Shown here one piece after another: positions 34,824-44,900 of a stretch of DNA of 64,000 bases (positions within the stretch are counted from its first letter, which is position 1; the number at the start of each line of letters is the position of its first letter). The translations under genes and the position numbers were made by a program. The notes under the pieces are model-generated. The model saw only the letters and a list, made by a program, of their open reading frames with translations. It did not search any database and was not told the DNA's origin. The DNA lies in NCBI GenBank assembly GCA_028284235.1, contig JANQSC010000013.1, positions 186,001-250,000 on the forward strand, in the 5' to 3' direction. The stretch is from Opitutaceae bacterium. Lineage in GTDB: Bacteria; Verrucomicrobiota; Verrucomicrobiia; Opitutales; Opitutaceae.

Positions 34824-37127
34824 ATGGACTACGGTTTGAAAGACCCGTCTCGCAAGCTCCCTTTCTGGATTCCATTGGACTGGGCTTTTCTCATCATCGC
34901 CTTAAGCAGTCTTGCCCATGCGGACCTGGATGAGACCGGGTCTGGAGAATCGGCCTATCGCCCGAGACCAGTCAATCCACCGATATCCGTCAGCGAGGCC
35001 GACCGGCTAGGCCACGCGCGAATGCTACAAACGTTGCAAACCCTGCGAGAGCGGGATGGCCGAGAAAACATGTACTACGGTTCCGATCGAATCGAAGCAG
35101 CCCGTAAACGGCTGGCAGAAACAACATCCCAAAGAGAACGCTTAGCCATGTGGCTTCAGCTAGCCTACGTCGAGTTGCAACTTGGATACGAAACAGACGC
35201 TCTGGAAACGCTGAATGAAATCGAGGCATTTATGGAAAACCATGCCGACCCATTCGGCGTCAGGGACATCGCGGAAGCGCGATTCCGGTTCGCCATGATT
35301 CACTTGCGACATGGCGAAACGCAAAATTGCTGTTTAAGGCACAACGTGGACAGCTGCCTCCTACCCATTCGCGGGGGAGGCGTTCACACCGAATCCGAGG
35401 GATCGCGCAACGCGATCAAAGAATTCGAGCGGATCGCCCGCATCGCCCCGAAAAACTCGTCCCTTTATCTGGAGTCTATTTGGCTCTGGAACCTGGCTGC
35501 AATGACCCTGGGCGAACACCCGCTAGGCGTTCCGGAAGCGCATCGAATCGAGGCAGCGAGCTTCCTTTCAAATGACGCGTTTCCGCGATTGATGAATATC
35601 GCGCCTGAGTTGGGGCTGGATACGAGTAGCTTGTGCGGAAGCGTCATCGCCGACGACTTCAACAATGACGGGTATATCGATCTGATGGTCGGCAGTTGGG
35701 ATCTGAGAGAGCCGCTCAAATTCTATCTCAACAACGGGACCGGCGGATTCGATGACCGATCAGACGCCGCCGGATTGACGGGAATGCTCGGCGGGCTAAA
35801 CCTGGTCCAAGGCGACTACAACAATGACGGCCGTATCGATGTTTATGTGACACGCGGGGCATGGCTACGACAGAACGGTCAGCATCCCGACTCCCTCTTG
35901 AGAAACAATGGCGACGGCACCTTCACGGATGTAACTTTCTCCGCCGGGCTTGCTCAGGCTCACCATCCGTCGCAGACTGCCGCTTGGGCGGACTTCGATT
36001 TGGACGGCTGGCTGGACCTCTATGTGGGATGCGAAAGCAGCGTCGAGAATCCCGCGCCGTCGAAACTGTTTCACAACAACGGGGATGGCACCTTTACCGA
36101 TGTAGCTCGATCGGCAGGCGTGACCAACAATTACTTTGCCAAGGGCGTTACCTGGGGCGACTACAACAATGATCGTTATCCCGATCTCTATGTATCCAAT
36201 CTTGGGGAATGGAACCGATTGTATCGCAACAACGGAGACGGTACCTTCAAGGATATAGCTCTTAGCGCAGGAGTAGCCGATGTGGTCGCTTCCTTTCCTA
36301 CCTGGTTTTGGGACATCGACAACGATGGCCAGCTAGACTTATTCGTGGCTTCATTCGATTGCGACATCGAACAGGTTGCCCGACACTATCTCGGCCATAC
36401 CGTCAGCGGGGGACTGCCGCGGGTTTTTCGCGGCACGCGGAACGGAAATTTCCAAGACGCCACCTTCAAAATGGGCCTGGCAGAACCAACGCTACCCATG
36501 GGATCTAACTTTGGCGATATCGATCAGGACGGCTATCTGGATATGGTCCTGGGCACGGGAAGCCCAGACTTCAAGATGATCATGCCGAACAAAGTGTACC
36601 ACAACCAGGCCGGCCAGCGATTTTCGGATGTGAGCGAAGCGTCGGGCATGAGTCACCTGCAAAAGGGGCATGGCGTCGCCATTGCCGATTTCGACGCCGA
36701 CGGCGACCAGGACATTTTCATGCAGATGGGCGGCGCCGTAACCGTCGACAAGTACTTCGACGCCTTTTACGAAAATCCCGGATTCGGCAACAACCACGTA
36801 TCGGTCGAGTTAGTCGGAACGGAATCCAATCGTTTCGGCGTCGGATCGCGCATTCGCGTCGATATTGAAGAAAATGGCCGATCAAGAAGCGTTTTTCGAT
36901 GGGTCAACAGTGGCGGCAGCTTCGGCAGCAATCCCCTGCGTCAGCAAATTGGTATTGGCAAAGCAAAGCGAATCAAGCGACTAGAAATCTATTGGCCAAC
37001 GACTGATCAAACCCAGTCCTTTGAAAATGTGCCGGTAAACCGAATCATTCGGATCACCGAGGGAGAGCAGAAAATTAGTCATATGAAAATTGATACAGCT
37101 CCATTCACCCATATATCAACGAATTGA
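34824..37127 (+). CDS. CRTAC1 family exported protein: FG-GAP repeats + ASPIC/UnbV domain
   Basis: This 767-residue protein has an N-terminal hydrophobic segment (about 15-35, WAFLIIALSSLAHA) serving as signal or anchor. A helical, TPR-like region follows (about 60-190; RERLAMWLQLAYVELQLGYE), then seven or so FG-GAP/VCBS calcium-loop repeats (about 258-640; DFNNDGYIDLMVG, DFDLDGWLDLYVG, DYNNDRYPDLYVS), then an ASPIC/UnbV domain (about 672-746). Such proteins are surface or periplasmic and bind calcium; their function is largely unknown. It is probably co-transcribed with the AraC gene. It differs from the two ~1,100-residue CRTAC1 proteins further on, which have a second propeller after UnbV. 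Confidence 0.92.
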   Translation: MDYGLKDPSRKLPFWIPLDWAFLIIALSSLAHADLDETGSGESAYRPRPVNPPISVSEADRLGHARMLQTLQTLRERDGRENMYYGSDRIEAARKRLAETTSQRERLAMWLQLAYVELQLGYETDALETLNEIEAFMENHADPFGVRDIAEARFRFAMIHLRHGETQNCCLRHNVDSCLLPIRGGGVHTESEGSRNAIKEFERIARIAPKNSSLYLESIWLWNLAAMTLGEHPLGVPEAHRIEAASFLSNDAFPRLMNIAPELGLDTSSLCGSVIADDFNNDGYIDLMVGSWDLREPLKFYLNNGTGGFDDRSDAAGLTGMLGGLNLVQGDYNNDGRIDVYVTRGAWLRQNGQHPDSLLRNNGDGTFTDVTFSAGLAQAHHPSQTAAWADFDLDGWLDLYVGCESSVENPAPSKLFHNNGDGTFTDVARSAGVTNNYFAKGVTWGDYNNDRYPDLYVSNLGEWNRLYRNNGDGTFKDIALSAGVADVVASFPTWFWDIDNDGQLDLFVASFDCDIEQVARHYLGHTVSGGLPRVFRGTRNGNFQDATFKMGLAEPTLPMGSNFGDIDQDGYLDMVLGTGSPDFKMIMPNKVYHNQAGQRFSDVSEASGMSHLQKGHGVAIADFDADGDQDIFMQMGGAVTVDKYFDAFYENPGFGNNHVSVELVGTESNRFGVGSRIRVDIEENGRSRSVFRWVNSGGSFGSNPLRQQIGIGKAKRIKRLEIYWPTTDQTQSFENVPVNRIIRITEGEQKISHMKIDTAPFTHISTN

Positions 37128-37292
37128 GCTCATCCTGCCCAAGTTGGCGGACGATCTCCGAGCACCCGGGCAGCGCAGGCATCCTGCCTATATAGAGAAG
37201 GTTGGACCTAACCACCTAATCCAGAAACAAAACCCAACACCCAAATCGCAGATTTCCGATGCCTTTCAGTACAGCGCTCGTTGATAGACCGA

Positions 37293-37306
37293 CTCGCCCG
37301 GGCGAG
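37293..37306. terminator. Palindrome between convergent genes, possible bidirectional terminator
   Basis: CTCGCC-CG-GGCGAG is a perfect GC-rich dyad in the 233-bp gap between the convergent CRTAC1 and sulfatase genes. The position suits a two-way terminator, but no clear T-tract follows on either strand. Nothing else recognisable lies in 37128-37360. Confidence 0.3.
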
Positions 37307-37360
37307 CCGAGGGGACAAAGAGGTTGTGGACTTTGGTTCGTTTTCATCAAAGGCCTCTTT

Positions 37361-38791
37361 CTACCGACGGCGCTGCTCAACATTGATGGAGGGAATCCTT
37401 TTCTGAAGGCGCTTGATTAAGTCCTGATGCGCAGGACTTATTCCGCTCCCGGCCAGGTTTTCCCACTCATTCGGGTCTCTATCATGATCGTACAATTCCT
37501 CAGCCCCATCCGCATAGCGAATGTACCGCCAACGCCCGTCGCGCACTGCGTGATTATTCTGACCCAAGGTTGAAACAGCCACATGAGACCATGGGGCATC
37601 TGGATTTCGGATTAGAGGCGCCAAACTCGCTCCCTCGACATCGGGATTGTTAGGCAACCCACAGAGCTCGACCAAGGTGGGATAAATACTCAACAGCTCG
37701 ACCGGCTTATGGGTCCAACCCCTAACACCTTCGGGAACGTGGATCATTAACGGAACTCGGGTTGTCCGTTCCCACAGTGAAAATTTCGACCAGCGTTGCT
37801 TTTCACCCAAATGATATCCATGATCCGAAAACAGCAGGACAATGGTGTTGCTCGCATAGGAACTCTGCTCCAAACCAGCGAGAACGCGCCCCATCTGAGT
37901 ATCTACCCAACGTATACAAGCCAGGTAAGCGTGGACGGCTTGTTTCCATCTTTCATTTTCGTTTTCCTCGAACCAGTCATGAGTAGGGATGTTGACATTG
38001 CTCATCGTTAGCGCACGGGCCGCTTTGGGAATATCATCCCAATCGCGATCCTCTACTGCTGGAAGCGCTGCTTGCTCAAAGCTGTCATAAACGCCCGAAG
38101 GCGGGAAAAAAGGAACGTGCGGCCGATAAAAGCCGACCGCTAAAAAAAATGGCTCATCATGCTGGCGACCTAATTGATCAACCGCCCAATCAGCGATAAC
38201 GTAATCGACGAATTCGCTTTCATCATAGTCCTGAGGGCCAAAGTCCCAAGAGGCATGCCACGGATCGGGTTTTTCATGGTGCCGAACGTCCAGTCCCCGC
38301 AACCAATTTCGTGGACTCTCCCCTTCAATCTGAAACTGCGGTGGCGTTCCGACGTGAAATACTTTACCCATCGAAAGGGTTTTGTATCCATGTTTCTCGA
38401 AATAACGAGGGAGACTGATATAACGCTCTAGAAATTCCGGTTCGTATCTCACTTGGTGGTAGTTATCGTAGAAGCCCGTAGTGGACGGACGCATACCCCA
38501 GAGAATGCTGATACGGGACGGATTGCACATCGTGCCCTGGGAATGGGCGTTCGTGAATAGCAGACTATTCCCCGCTAGCCGATCAAGGTTTGGGGTCAAG
38601 GTATCAGGGTGCCCATCCAGACAACCAATCCAATCGTTCAGGTCGTCGATGGCGATCAAGAGCACGTTGGGTCGTTCGTCTTCATTCCCCTCGGCAAACG
38701 AAAGCTCCAACAGAGCAATCGCTATAACTGAGAAACAGCCGAGTCTGACTATCCAACTAATCCGTCTACTGGCGCCGTTCATCAATGACAT
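37361..38791 (-). CDS. Iduronate-2-sulfatase-like sulfatase (CNPSR)
   Basis: This 476-residue exported sulfatase has a signal peptide at about residues 12-33. The metal block is NVLLIAIDDLNDWIGCLDG, and the modification motif is CNPSR with Cys89. Other landmarks are TLSMGKVFHVG, VGFYRPHVPFFPP, LLFSDHGYHLGEKQRWSKFS and RYIRYADGAEELYDHDRDPN. It shares all these blocks with the sulfatase at 20996-22429, so they are paralogues. It directly follows (1 bp) an exported FAD oxidoreductase and is the last gene of the 48.8-37.4 kb minus-strand run. A sulfated uronate substrate is a reasonable but unproven guess. Confidence 0.93.
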   Translation of the reverse strand: MSLMNGASRRISWIVRLGCFSVIAIALLELSFAEGNEDERPNVLLIAIDDLNDWIGCLDGHPDTLTPNLDRLAGNSLLFTNAHSQGTMCNPSRISILWGMRPSTTGFYDNYHQVRYEPEFLERYISLPRYFEKHGYKTLSMGKVFHVGTPPQFQIEGESPRNWLRGLDVRHHEKPDPWHASWDFGPQDYDESEFVDYVIADWAVDQLGRQHDEPFFLAVGFYRPHVPFFPPSGVYDSFEQAALPAVEDRDWDDIPKAARALTMSNVNIPTHDWFEENENERWKQAVHAYLACIRWVDTQMGRVLAGLEQSSYASNTIVLLFSDHGYHLGEKQRWSKFSLWERTTRVPLMIHVPEGVRGWTHKPVELLSIYPTLVELCGLPNNPDVEGASLAPLIRNPDAPWSHVAVSTLGQNNHAVRDGRWRYIRYADGAEELYDHDRDPNEWENLAGSGISPAHQDLIKRLQKRIPSINVEQRRR

Positions 38792-38792
38792 T

Positions 38793-40214
38793 TTATAAAG
38801 AAACTATCCCCCCTCGAATTTGGTTTAAAACGTGCAACACTTCGCGCGAGTCGAGTTGGTGTGGAAGTTGGTTCCTTTGCGCGGCCATCGCTGAAGTAAG
38901 CCCGGCCGCTTCTCCCATGGCGGTAGCGTTCCCGGTCACCCGATAGCTTGAATGAGCAATGTAGTCCCCTGATATGCAGCGGCCCGCCATCATCAATCCA
39001 TCCACATCGCGAGCAATGAGAGCCCGCAGCGGAATATCGTAAGGTTTGACCTTTATTCCTGTCCGAATAGTGGAATTGACATCATTCAATTCCCGCGTGG
39101 GGGCATGGATATCGACATTGAAGGTGACCTTGGCAATACCGTCTGGATGAGAAGATCCGGACGCAATGTCCTCCTTGGTCATGAAGTAGCGCCCTTTAAT
39201 GCGTCGTCCATCACGAATACCGATGTGCTCACCGCTACTGGCAATTTGCAGTCCTTTCCAGGGTCCACCTAATTTCCGCAATCCGCGCGCAACACGGTAA
39301 ATTTCTGCTCGGGCTCGAATAGTAGCGTTACTTACTTTAGCCGCATCCCATGGTTCGATGGCGTATTCATGGTTGATCATCAAAGTAAACAGAGTGCCCC
39401 GCACTTGAAACAAGGTGGGTTCGCTGTAGGAAACATCCAATTCAGCCTCTTTGAGGACCCTGAGAAATTCGCGCACCGGTTTGCCGCGATGCGCGCCATC
39501 GCCGCCCATGAACGACGTATAGGGGTAAAGGGCGTCCGCGTCCTCGGCAACGACCAGAGCATTCAGGGTCATGGGCTGACAGGGGCATTCCGTTCGCTCG
39601 CCTATTTCGAACTCACAACCTGCCAGAGCGCCAACATCGCCATCGCCCGTAGCATCGATGATGGCATGGGCCCTCCAGGCTTGGCGTCCCGACTTGGATT
39701 CCGTGACAAGCGTATCTACTTTATTGTTACGATCCTTGTAGACAGCCACGATGAGCGTATGCAACTGCACCTCAACTCCAGACTGGATAGCCAGTTCCTC
39801 CAGAAGGACTTTCATCTCCTCTGGCTCATAGGTAAACCGGCCAGGAAACTGTCGGTTGTGAATAATTGCTTCTCTTTCTTCCAGCCTCGTTGTCAACTCC
39901 TTGGTGATACCGGGTTTGTCCGCATCGAATACGTAAGTTAGCAATCCCGAAGTCCAAACACCTCCCAAGCAGCCATTGACTTCAAACAATCGGACCCTCG
40001 CCCCCTGCCGAGCAGCGGTAATCGCAGCCGAGAACCCAGCCGGACCTCCCCCGCACACAACTACATCGCAAGTATCCACAATCGGCAGCGATCGGGCCGA
40101 TTCTTCAAAGACATTTGCAGGCGGCGATTCCCCATTTATGGTGTCCATAGCACTAACACCAGCCAAACCAGTTAGGCCCGTTCCGAGGAACCCTCTTCGT
40201 GATAAGCTTTTCAT
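38793..40214 (-). CDS. FAD-dependent oxidoreductase with Tat signal
   Basis: This 473-residue flavoprotein belongs to the FAD_oxidored family found next to sulfatases and sugar genes in PVC bacteria. The N-terminus SLSRRGFLGTGLTGLAG is a Tat signal, so it is exported folded with FAD. The dinucleotide fold is VVVCGGGPAGFSAAITAA, followed by GGVWTSGLLTYVFD. The C-terminus has DGLMMAGRCISGDYIAHSSY and NATAMGEAAGLTSAMAA, which complete the FAD site. It lies 38 bp downstream of a related lipoprotein flavoenzyme and 1 bp upstream of a sulfatase. The substrate is unknown; oxidation of a sugar or sugar acid is plausible. Confidence 0.9.
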   Translation of the reverse strand: MKSLSRRGFLGTGLTGLAGVSAMDTINGESPPANVFEESARSLPIVDTCDVVVCGGGPAGFSAAITAARQGARVRLFEVNGCLGGVWTSGLLTYVFDADKPGITKELTTRLEEREAIIHNRQFPGRFTYEPEEMKVLLEELAIQSGVEVQLHTLIVAVYKDRNNKVDTLVTESKSGRQAWRAHAIIDATGDGDVGALAGCEFEIGERTECPCQPMTLNALVVAEDADALYPYTSFMGGDGAHRGKPVREFLRVLKEAELDVSYSEPTLFQVRGTLFTLMINHEYAIEPWDAAKVSNATIRARAEIYRVARGLRKLGGPWKGLQIASSGEHIGIRDGRRIKGRYFMTKEDIASGSSHPDGIAKVTFNVDIHAPTRELNDVNSTIRTGIKVKPYDIPLRALIARDVDGLMMAGRCISGDYIAHSSYRVTGNATAMGEAAGLTSAMAAQRNQLPHQLDSREVLHVLNQIRGGIVSL

Positions 40215-40252
40215 CTTTGTCTACTGGATCGAGTGTTGTTTAAGATTGTCTA

Positions 40253-41974
40253 TTATTCCGGCAGGATATCGACCACTTGCTCTTGAGCTAACAGTCGTTC
40301 ACGCAGTTTTGTATACGAAAGATCGTGAAGCTCGCCCCCTGACTTTGCCCCTAAAGCGGCAGCAACACCCGCGCTCTGACCAAGGACAACCCAGGTAGGC
40401 TCGAGGCGTAGTGAGCCCATGGCTACATGGGAGGAAGACAGACAGACCGGTACAAGCAGATTCACGCATTCCTCACGCTTGGGTAAAAGCGCACGATATG
40501 GAACCTGGTAAGGCTCGCCATGGGGATCGTAGGGCGTATGGACCGCGCCTTCGTGATAGTAGCCGTCCTCGGTGGCCACCCTTTGGACATTGTGGATGGT
40601 TATAGGTCCCATAGCGACACCGACTGAGTCTTCCTTGGCCGGTTGCGTTTCAATGTCTTTTTGAGTCAGCACATATTCGCCCACCATTCGCCTGGCTTCG
40701 CGAATATAGACCATGGGTGGAAAGTGCCCAGAGTCGACATGCTCGTCCTTGGGCAATCCGAACTGCTTGAAATCCTCCCGGATTCGGGCGGGAACGGACG
40801 GATCGTTGAGGATAAAGTGAAAGTAGCCCAAGGCATATTCCTTGTGATCGTATTCGATTTTTCTGCGGGTCTCGTAATCGGCTTCCGGATAATCCCAACT
40901 GCCGCCCAGCATCCCGATAGCGAAGCCTTTGCTTTGACTGTCATTGGCGTCGAATTTGTTATTGGGGAGGCGATAGCGCTTAACCAGTCCGTCGTTCGGA
41001 TAGCGCTCGAAGAATCGACGCAGCAGTTCCCATTGGGCTGGATCGTAGTTTTCAGGCTCGGGTATCGGAACCCTAATTTCGGGATCATTGGTCAGAGTCA
41101 CCCGGAAATTGTAGTTCATAATCTTGTGATCGCCCGCGTCGGGATCGCCTAGTTCGTCTGTATTCAGAAAAGGCAGCAGATTTCCCTCATCATCCCAAGG
41201 GTCTACATCAAATATAGTCGGCTGGCCCCCGATGAAGGCTTCGCTGCCATCCGCGCCTTCGCCCAGCATGGCAGCCCCATCCGGAAACTGTTTGCCCGCA
41301 TAGGATTCGCCATACTCCTGCCTGCTCTCCCTACCCACCACATAGCTAACACCTGCTTTGGCCATCAGATCGCCCGTGTAGGACGCATCAACAAACTGCT
41401 CTCCGAAGACTTCTATTCCTCCATTAAGTTCAATGGATTCGATGCGGCTTCCCTTCATTGCTGCGGAAAGAACGTGCTTTCCCCGAACCACTTCAATATC
41501 CGCTTCGCTCAAAAGGTCTTCGAATACCTTCTCGGCGACACTGGGCTCGTGATACCAACGACCTTTGCCTCGAGGAAACGCATCATCATGATTCTCAGCC
41601 CGGTATCGAATTCCTTGTGACCGATAGTAGGCGTCGATACGATCATGAATCTCATCATAGATGCCCGACAACATACGACGATCCATGAAAAAGGAATCCG
41701 TCAGCCCCATGCCGCCGGCCGTATACATGCCGCCGACCCGATTCAGTTCTTCGATCAGAATGACATCCACGTTTTCCCGCTTCGCAGCGATAGCTGCGGC
41801 AATCCCCGATGGCGTTGCTCCATAGACGACGACGTCGGCCCGCAAGGAGGGAGGGTCGCTTCTGCTACTGCAGCCCACTAGCGATACAAAGACGTTGCCG
41901 ACAAGCATCCAAAAAATAACGCCGGTCAAACAAATGCTTGGCTTTTTCTTCATCGATTTCATTCGCGCTTTCAT
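40253..41974 (-). CDS. FAD-dependent oxidoreductase, lipoprotein
   Basis: This 573-residue flavoprotein has a lipoprotein signal (KKKPSICLTGVIFWMLVGNV, then VSLVGC with the lipidated Cys). The FAD-binding block is VVVYGATPSGIAAAIAAKRE, followed by LIEELNRVGGMYTAGGMGLT. The C-terminus has LLVPVCLSSSHVAMGSLRLE and VVLGQSAGVAAALGA, typical of the FAD_oxidored family (some members are annotated as xanthan-lyase-like). Met5 or Met8 may be the true start. It is distantly related to the Tat-exported flavoenzyme encoded just downstream. No redox partner is encoded in the immediate run. Confidence 0.9.
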   Translation of the reverse strand: MKARMKSMKKKPSICLTGVIFWMLVGNVFVSLVGCSSRSDPPSLRADVVVYGATPSGIAAAIAAKRENVDVILIEELNRVGGMYTAGGMGLTDSFFMDRRMLSGIYDEIHDRIDAYYRSQGIRYRAENHDDAFPRGKGRWYHEPSVAEKVFEDLLSEADIEVVRGKHVLSAAMKGSRIESIELNGGIEVFGEQFVDASYTGDLMAKAGVSYVVGRESRQEYGESYAGKQFPDGAAMLGEGADGSEAFIGGQPTIFDVDPWDDEGNLLPFLNTDELGDPDAGDHKIMNYNFRVTLTNDPEIRVPIPEPENYDPAQWELLRRFFERYPNDGLVKRYRLPNNKFDANDSQSKGFAIGMLGGSWDYPEADYETRRKIEYDHKEYALGYFHFILNDPSVPARIREDFKQFGLPKDEHVDSGHFPPMVYIREARRMVGEYVLTQKDIETQPAKEDSVGVAMGPITIHNVQRVATEDGYYHEGAVHTPYDPHGEPYQVPYRALLPKREECVNLLVPVCLSSSHVAMGSLRLEPTWVVLGQSAGVAAALGAKSGGELHDLSYTKLRERLLAQEQVVDILPE

Positions 41975-41999
41975 TGATCTTTAACTCGGTTCCGATTGG

Positions 42000-44900
42000 C
42001 TACTTGTTTACGCTTATCAACTGCAATCGATCATCGTTATTCGATACAAGAATCCCACTCGCATCTTTTATCTGGATACGCTTTAATCCTTTTACGTCAC
42101 CATCTATAGCTAGTCCGCTTTCGTTTGTATCCACTGGGTGGAAATCCCCATCTCCATTGCCTTTAAGAAAGAGCCCAAAGGAGGCATCCGCCCGTATAGT
42201 CTCCACTTCTACCGGATACAGGTTGCCGCCGATGACCAAGTCCGCGTGACCGTCCTCATCGAAATCGTCAACCAAGATGCCGTTGACGGTAGACAACTGG
42301 GCGAGACTGGGTAGTGGACGGAACTCGAAACGGCCGTCGCCTTGATTCTCGATTAGGCAATGGGCAAAATTGGTGGCATGGTACTCCAGCGACCGCCCCA
42401 AGCCGAGCGGACCATAGATGTCGACCAAGGTAGCTAAACCAAAATCGTGATAAGTCTTATAGAGATCGGCGATAATCGGCATTTGCTGGGAAGAGCATTG
42501 TCGTCCGCGCAACGGAAACTGCGCGCCATCGTTGTAGTAGCTCAGCACGATATCCAGGCTACCACTCTCATCGAAATCATTGGCATGGACCGAGAAAGGC
42601 TCCTGTTGACTGGCCCTGTATTTATAGTTGAGGCCGAGATTCCCGCCTACGAGATCCGTATCGCCATCGTTGTCGACATCGATTTCCGCTAGCGAATACC
42701 ACCAGCCCACTTCGTTCTCCAAATCGAGAGAATCAAGTTTTTCAAATGATTGTCCGTTTTTTTCGAATACCGTTATCGGCATCCACTCGCCAGCCACGAC
42801 GAGGTCGGCTTGCCCATCGCTGGTGACATCGGTCCATAGGGCGCTGGTAACCATGCCGAGCTCCTTCAGCCCGGGCGCCAAGTTCTGCGTACGATCGACA
42901 AATCGTCCGTTTTCGTTTTCCAGCAAGAAACTGTCGGCAGGCGACGGATAGCGCTTGGGGACCAAGCGCCCGCCCACAAAGAGATCCAGATCGCCATCAA
43001 CATCAAAATCGCAGGTTTCAACGACCGCCCCGCTGACCCGCAAGCCTGGCAACCGCTCGGTCGCCTTGGTGAAGTTCCCCAAACCGTCATTGAGATACAG
43101 CCGATCAGCATAGCGTTCGTCTCCCTCAGGAAATTCGTTTCCCCCGCTTGCGACATATAGATCGAGGTCACCGTCGCCATCGCAATCGAAGAGAGTCGCT
43201 CCCACGTCTTCCGATCCGGCATCAAGAGTCCAGGGTTCGCGGACGGGCTCCGCAAACGCTCCACTGGTCGATTGTAGAATCAACGCTGCCGCCTGTCGGG
43301 CCGCCCCACCTACAAATACATCTTCGAGACCATCGCCATTGACGTCTCCAACGGCTATAGCGGGTCCCAGTCGAGACAACTTGTGAGGCAGCAAGATCTC
43401 GTCGGCAAAATCGTCATGCCGGTTCTCCATATGCTTGTGCCGAATCGCCGCTTTCGCAGTGATATCCGCAAACAAAGGAGGGCTGGAGGGATCATCCGAT
43501 TTTGATCGTCTGGGGAGACTGGACTCCGCGTAGTTGAATGTTACAGACCGCGTTTCTCCAGAAACGATTATCGACTGACGCCTACCGTCTGGCCAACTGA
43601 CCTCTAGCGCGTCCGCCGACTCGCCCCCCAGTCCGAATTGCAGAGACGGCGGGATCGAGGACAGGTAGCCTCGGGTGGGAAAGTTCTCCTGGACTTGAGT
43701 GTCATCGCCAGCCCGCAGCGTCACTTTGGCCCCGATTCCGAAAGGATTTCCTTCAGGACCCTCAAATCTAACGACCAGCGAGGGGGGACCACCGCGTTCG
43801 ACGGTTGTGTTTTTATACAGAAGAGCTGGCTGGTCGATATTGTTGATCACTATGTCCAGATCACCGTCGCCATCGAGATCCGCCAAAGCGGCTCCGTTGG
43901 AAAACGTTTCTTCCGTCAGGCCCCACCCCATAGACTTGTCCTCGAAGGTTAGATCCCCGTTGTTGCGGAACATATAGTTGGTCAACTTGCCCTCGCCCAT
44001 TTCGCTGATCAATTCGACCATTACCTGCTTTTTGACCTCGATATCGGAGTCTTGGGTAGCCTGTGTTCGTTTCTCCATGATGTATCCAAAATCCTTGTTG
44101 GCGTGCTCCCGGCGGAATCCATTCGTGACTAGCAAATCCTTCCAACCGTCGTTATCGACGTCGCCAAATAAAGCGGCCCAGCTCCAATCCGTGCTGTCCA
44201 CACCGGCCAACTGGGCGACCTCGCTAAATCGGAGATCCCCTCGATTCAGCTGCAAAGTATTGTACATATACTGATAGTGCAGGCCATTATCGACATGAAA
44301 TTGAAACAGCTCGGGATTCATGGAGGCCATATTCGTTTTCTGGCGGTAGTTATCCGCCGGGGCCATGTCGCCCACCACGATATCCGCAAGACCATCATTA
44401 TTGTAGTCGGCGATGTCAGCGCCCATGCCGAAGTTGGACATGTGTTTCAAACTCTGATGCGATTGCTCGATAAATCCGCCTAGTTTATTGTTGATATAGA
44501 GGTAGTCCGGCTCCGCGTAGTCGTTAGCCACATACACATCAGTCCAACCATCGTTATTCAAATCGCCGGCGGCGATCCCTAATCCATAGCCCAAAGGCGA
44601 AGAACGAATTCCCGACCCGGCGGTGACGTCATGAAACCTGCCGCCGTGATTAAGGAAGACTTTATCCCCGGAGTTAATGCCTTCCGCGTTCCGCAAGACT
44701 GGGATATCATCCGTGTCGTATGACTGGACCGAGTGGTTGAGTAAAAAGAGATCCAGATCGTTGTCGCGATCCAGATCGAAGAAAAGGGCCTGAGTAGAGT
44801 AATTCGGTGTATCCAAACCGTACGCCGCCGCTTCGTCGACAAAGGTGAGGTCCTTTTGATTGATGTAAAGTTCGTTGCGGCGATCGCTTTCCGGAAATGG

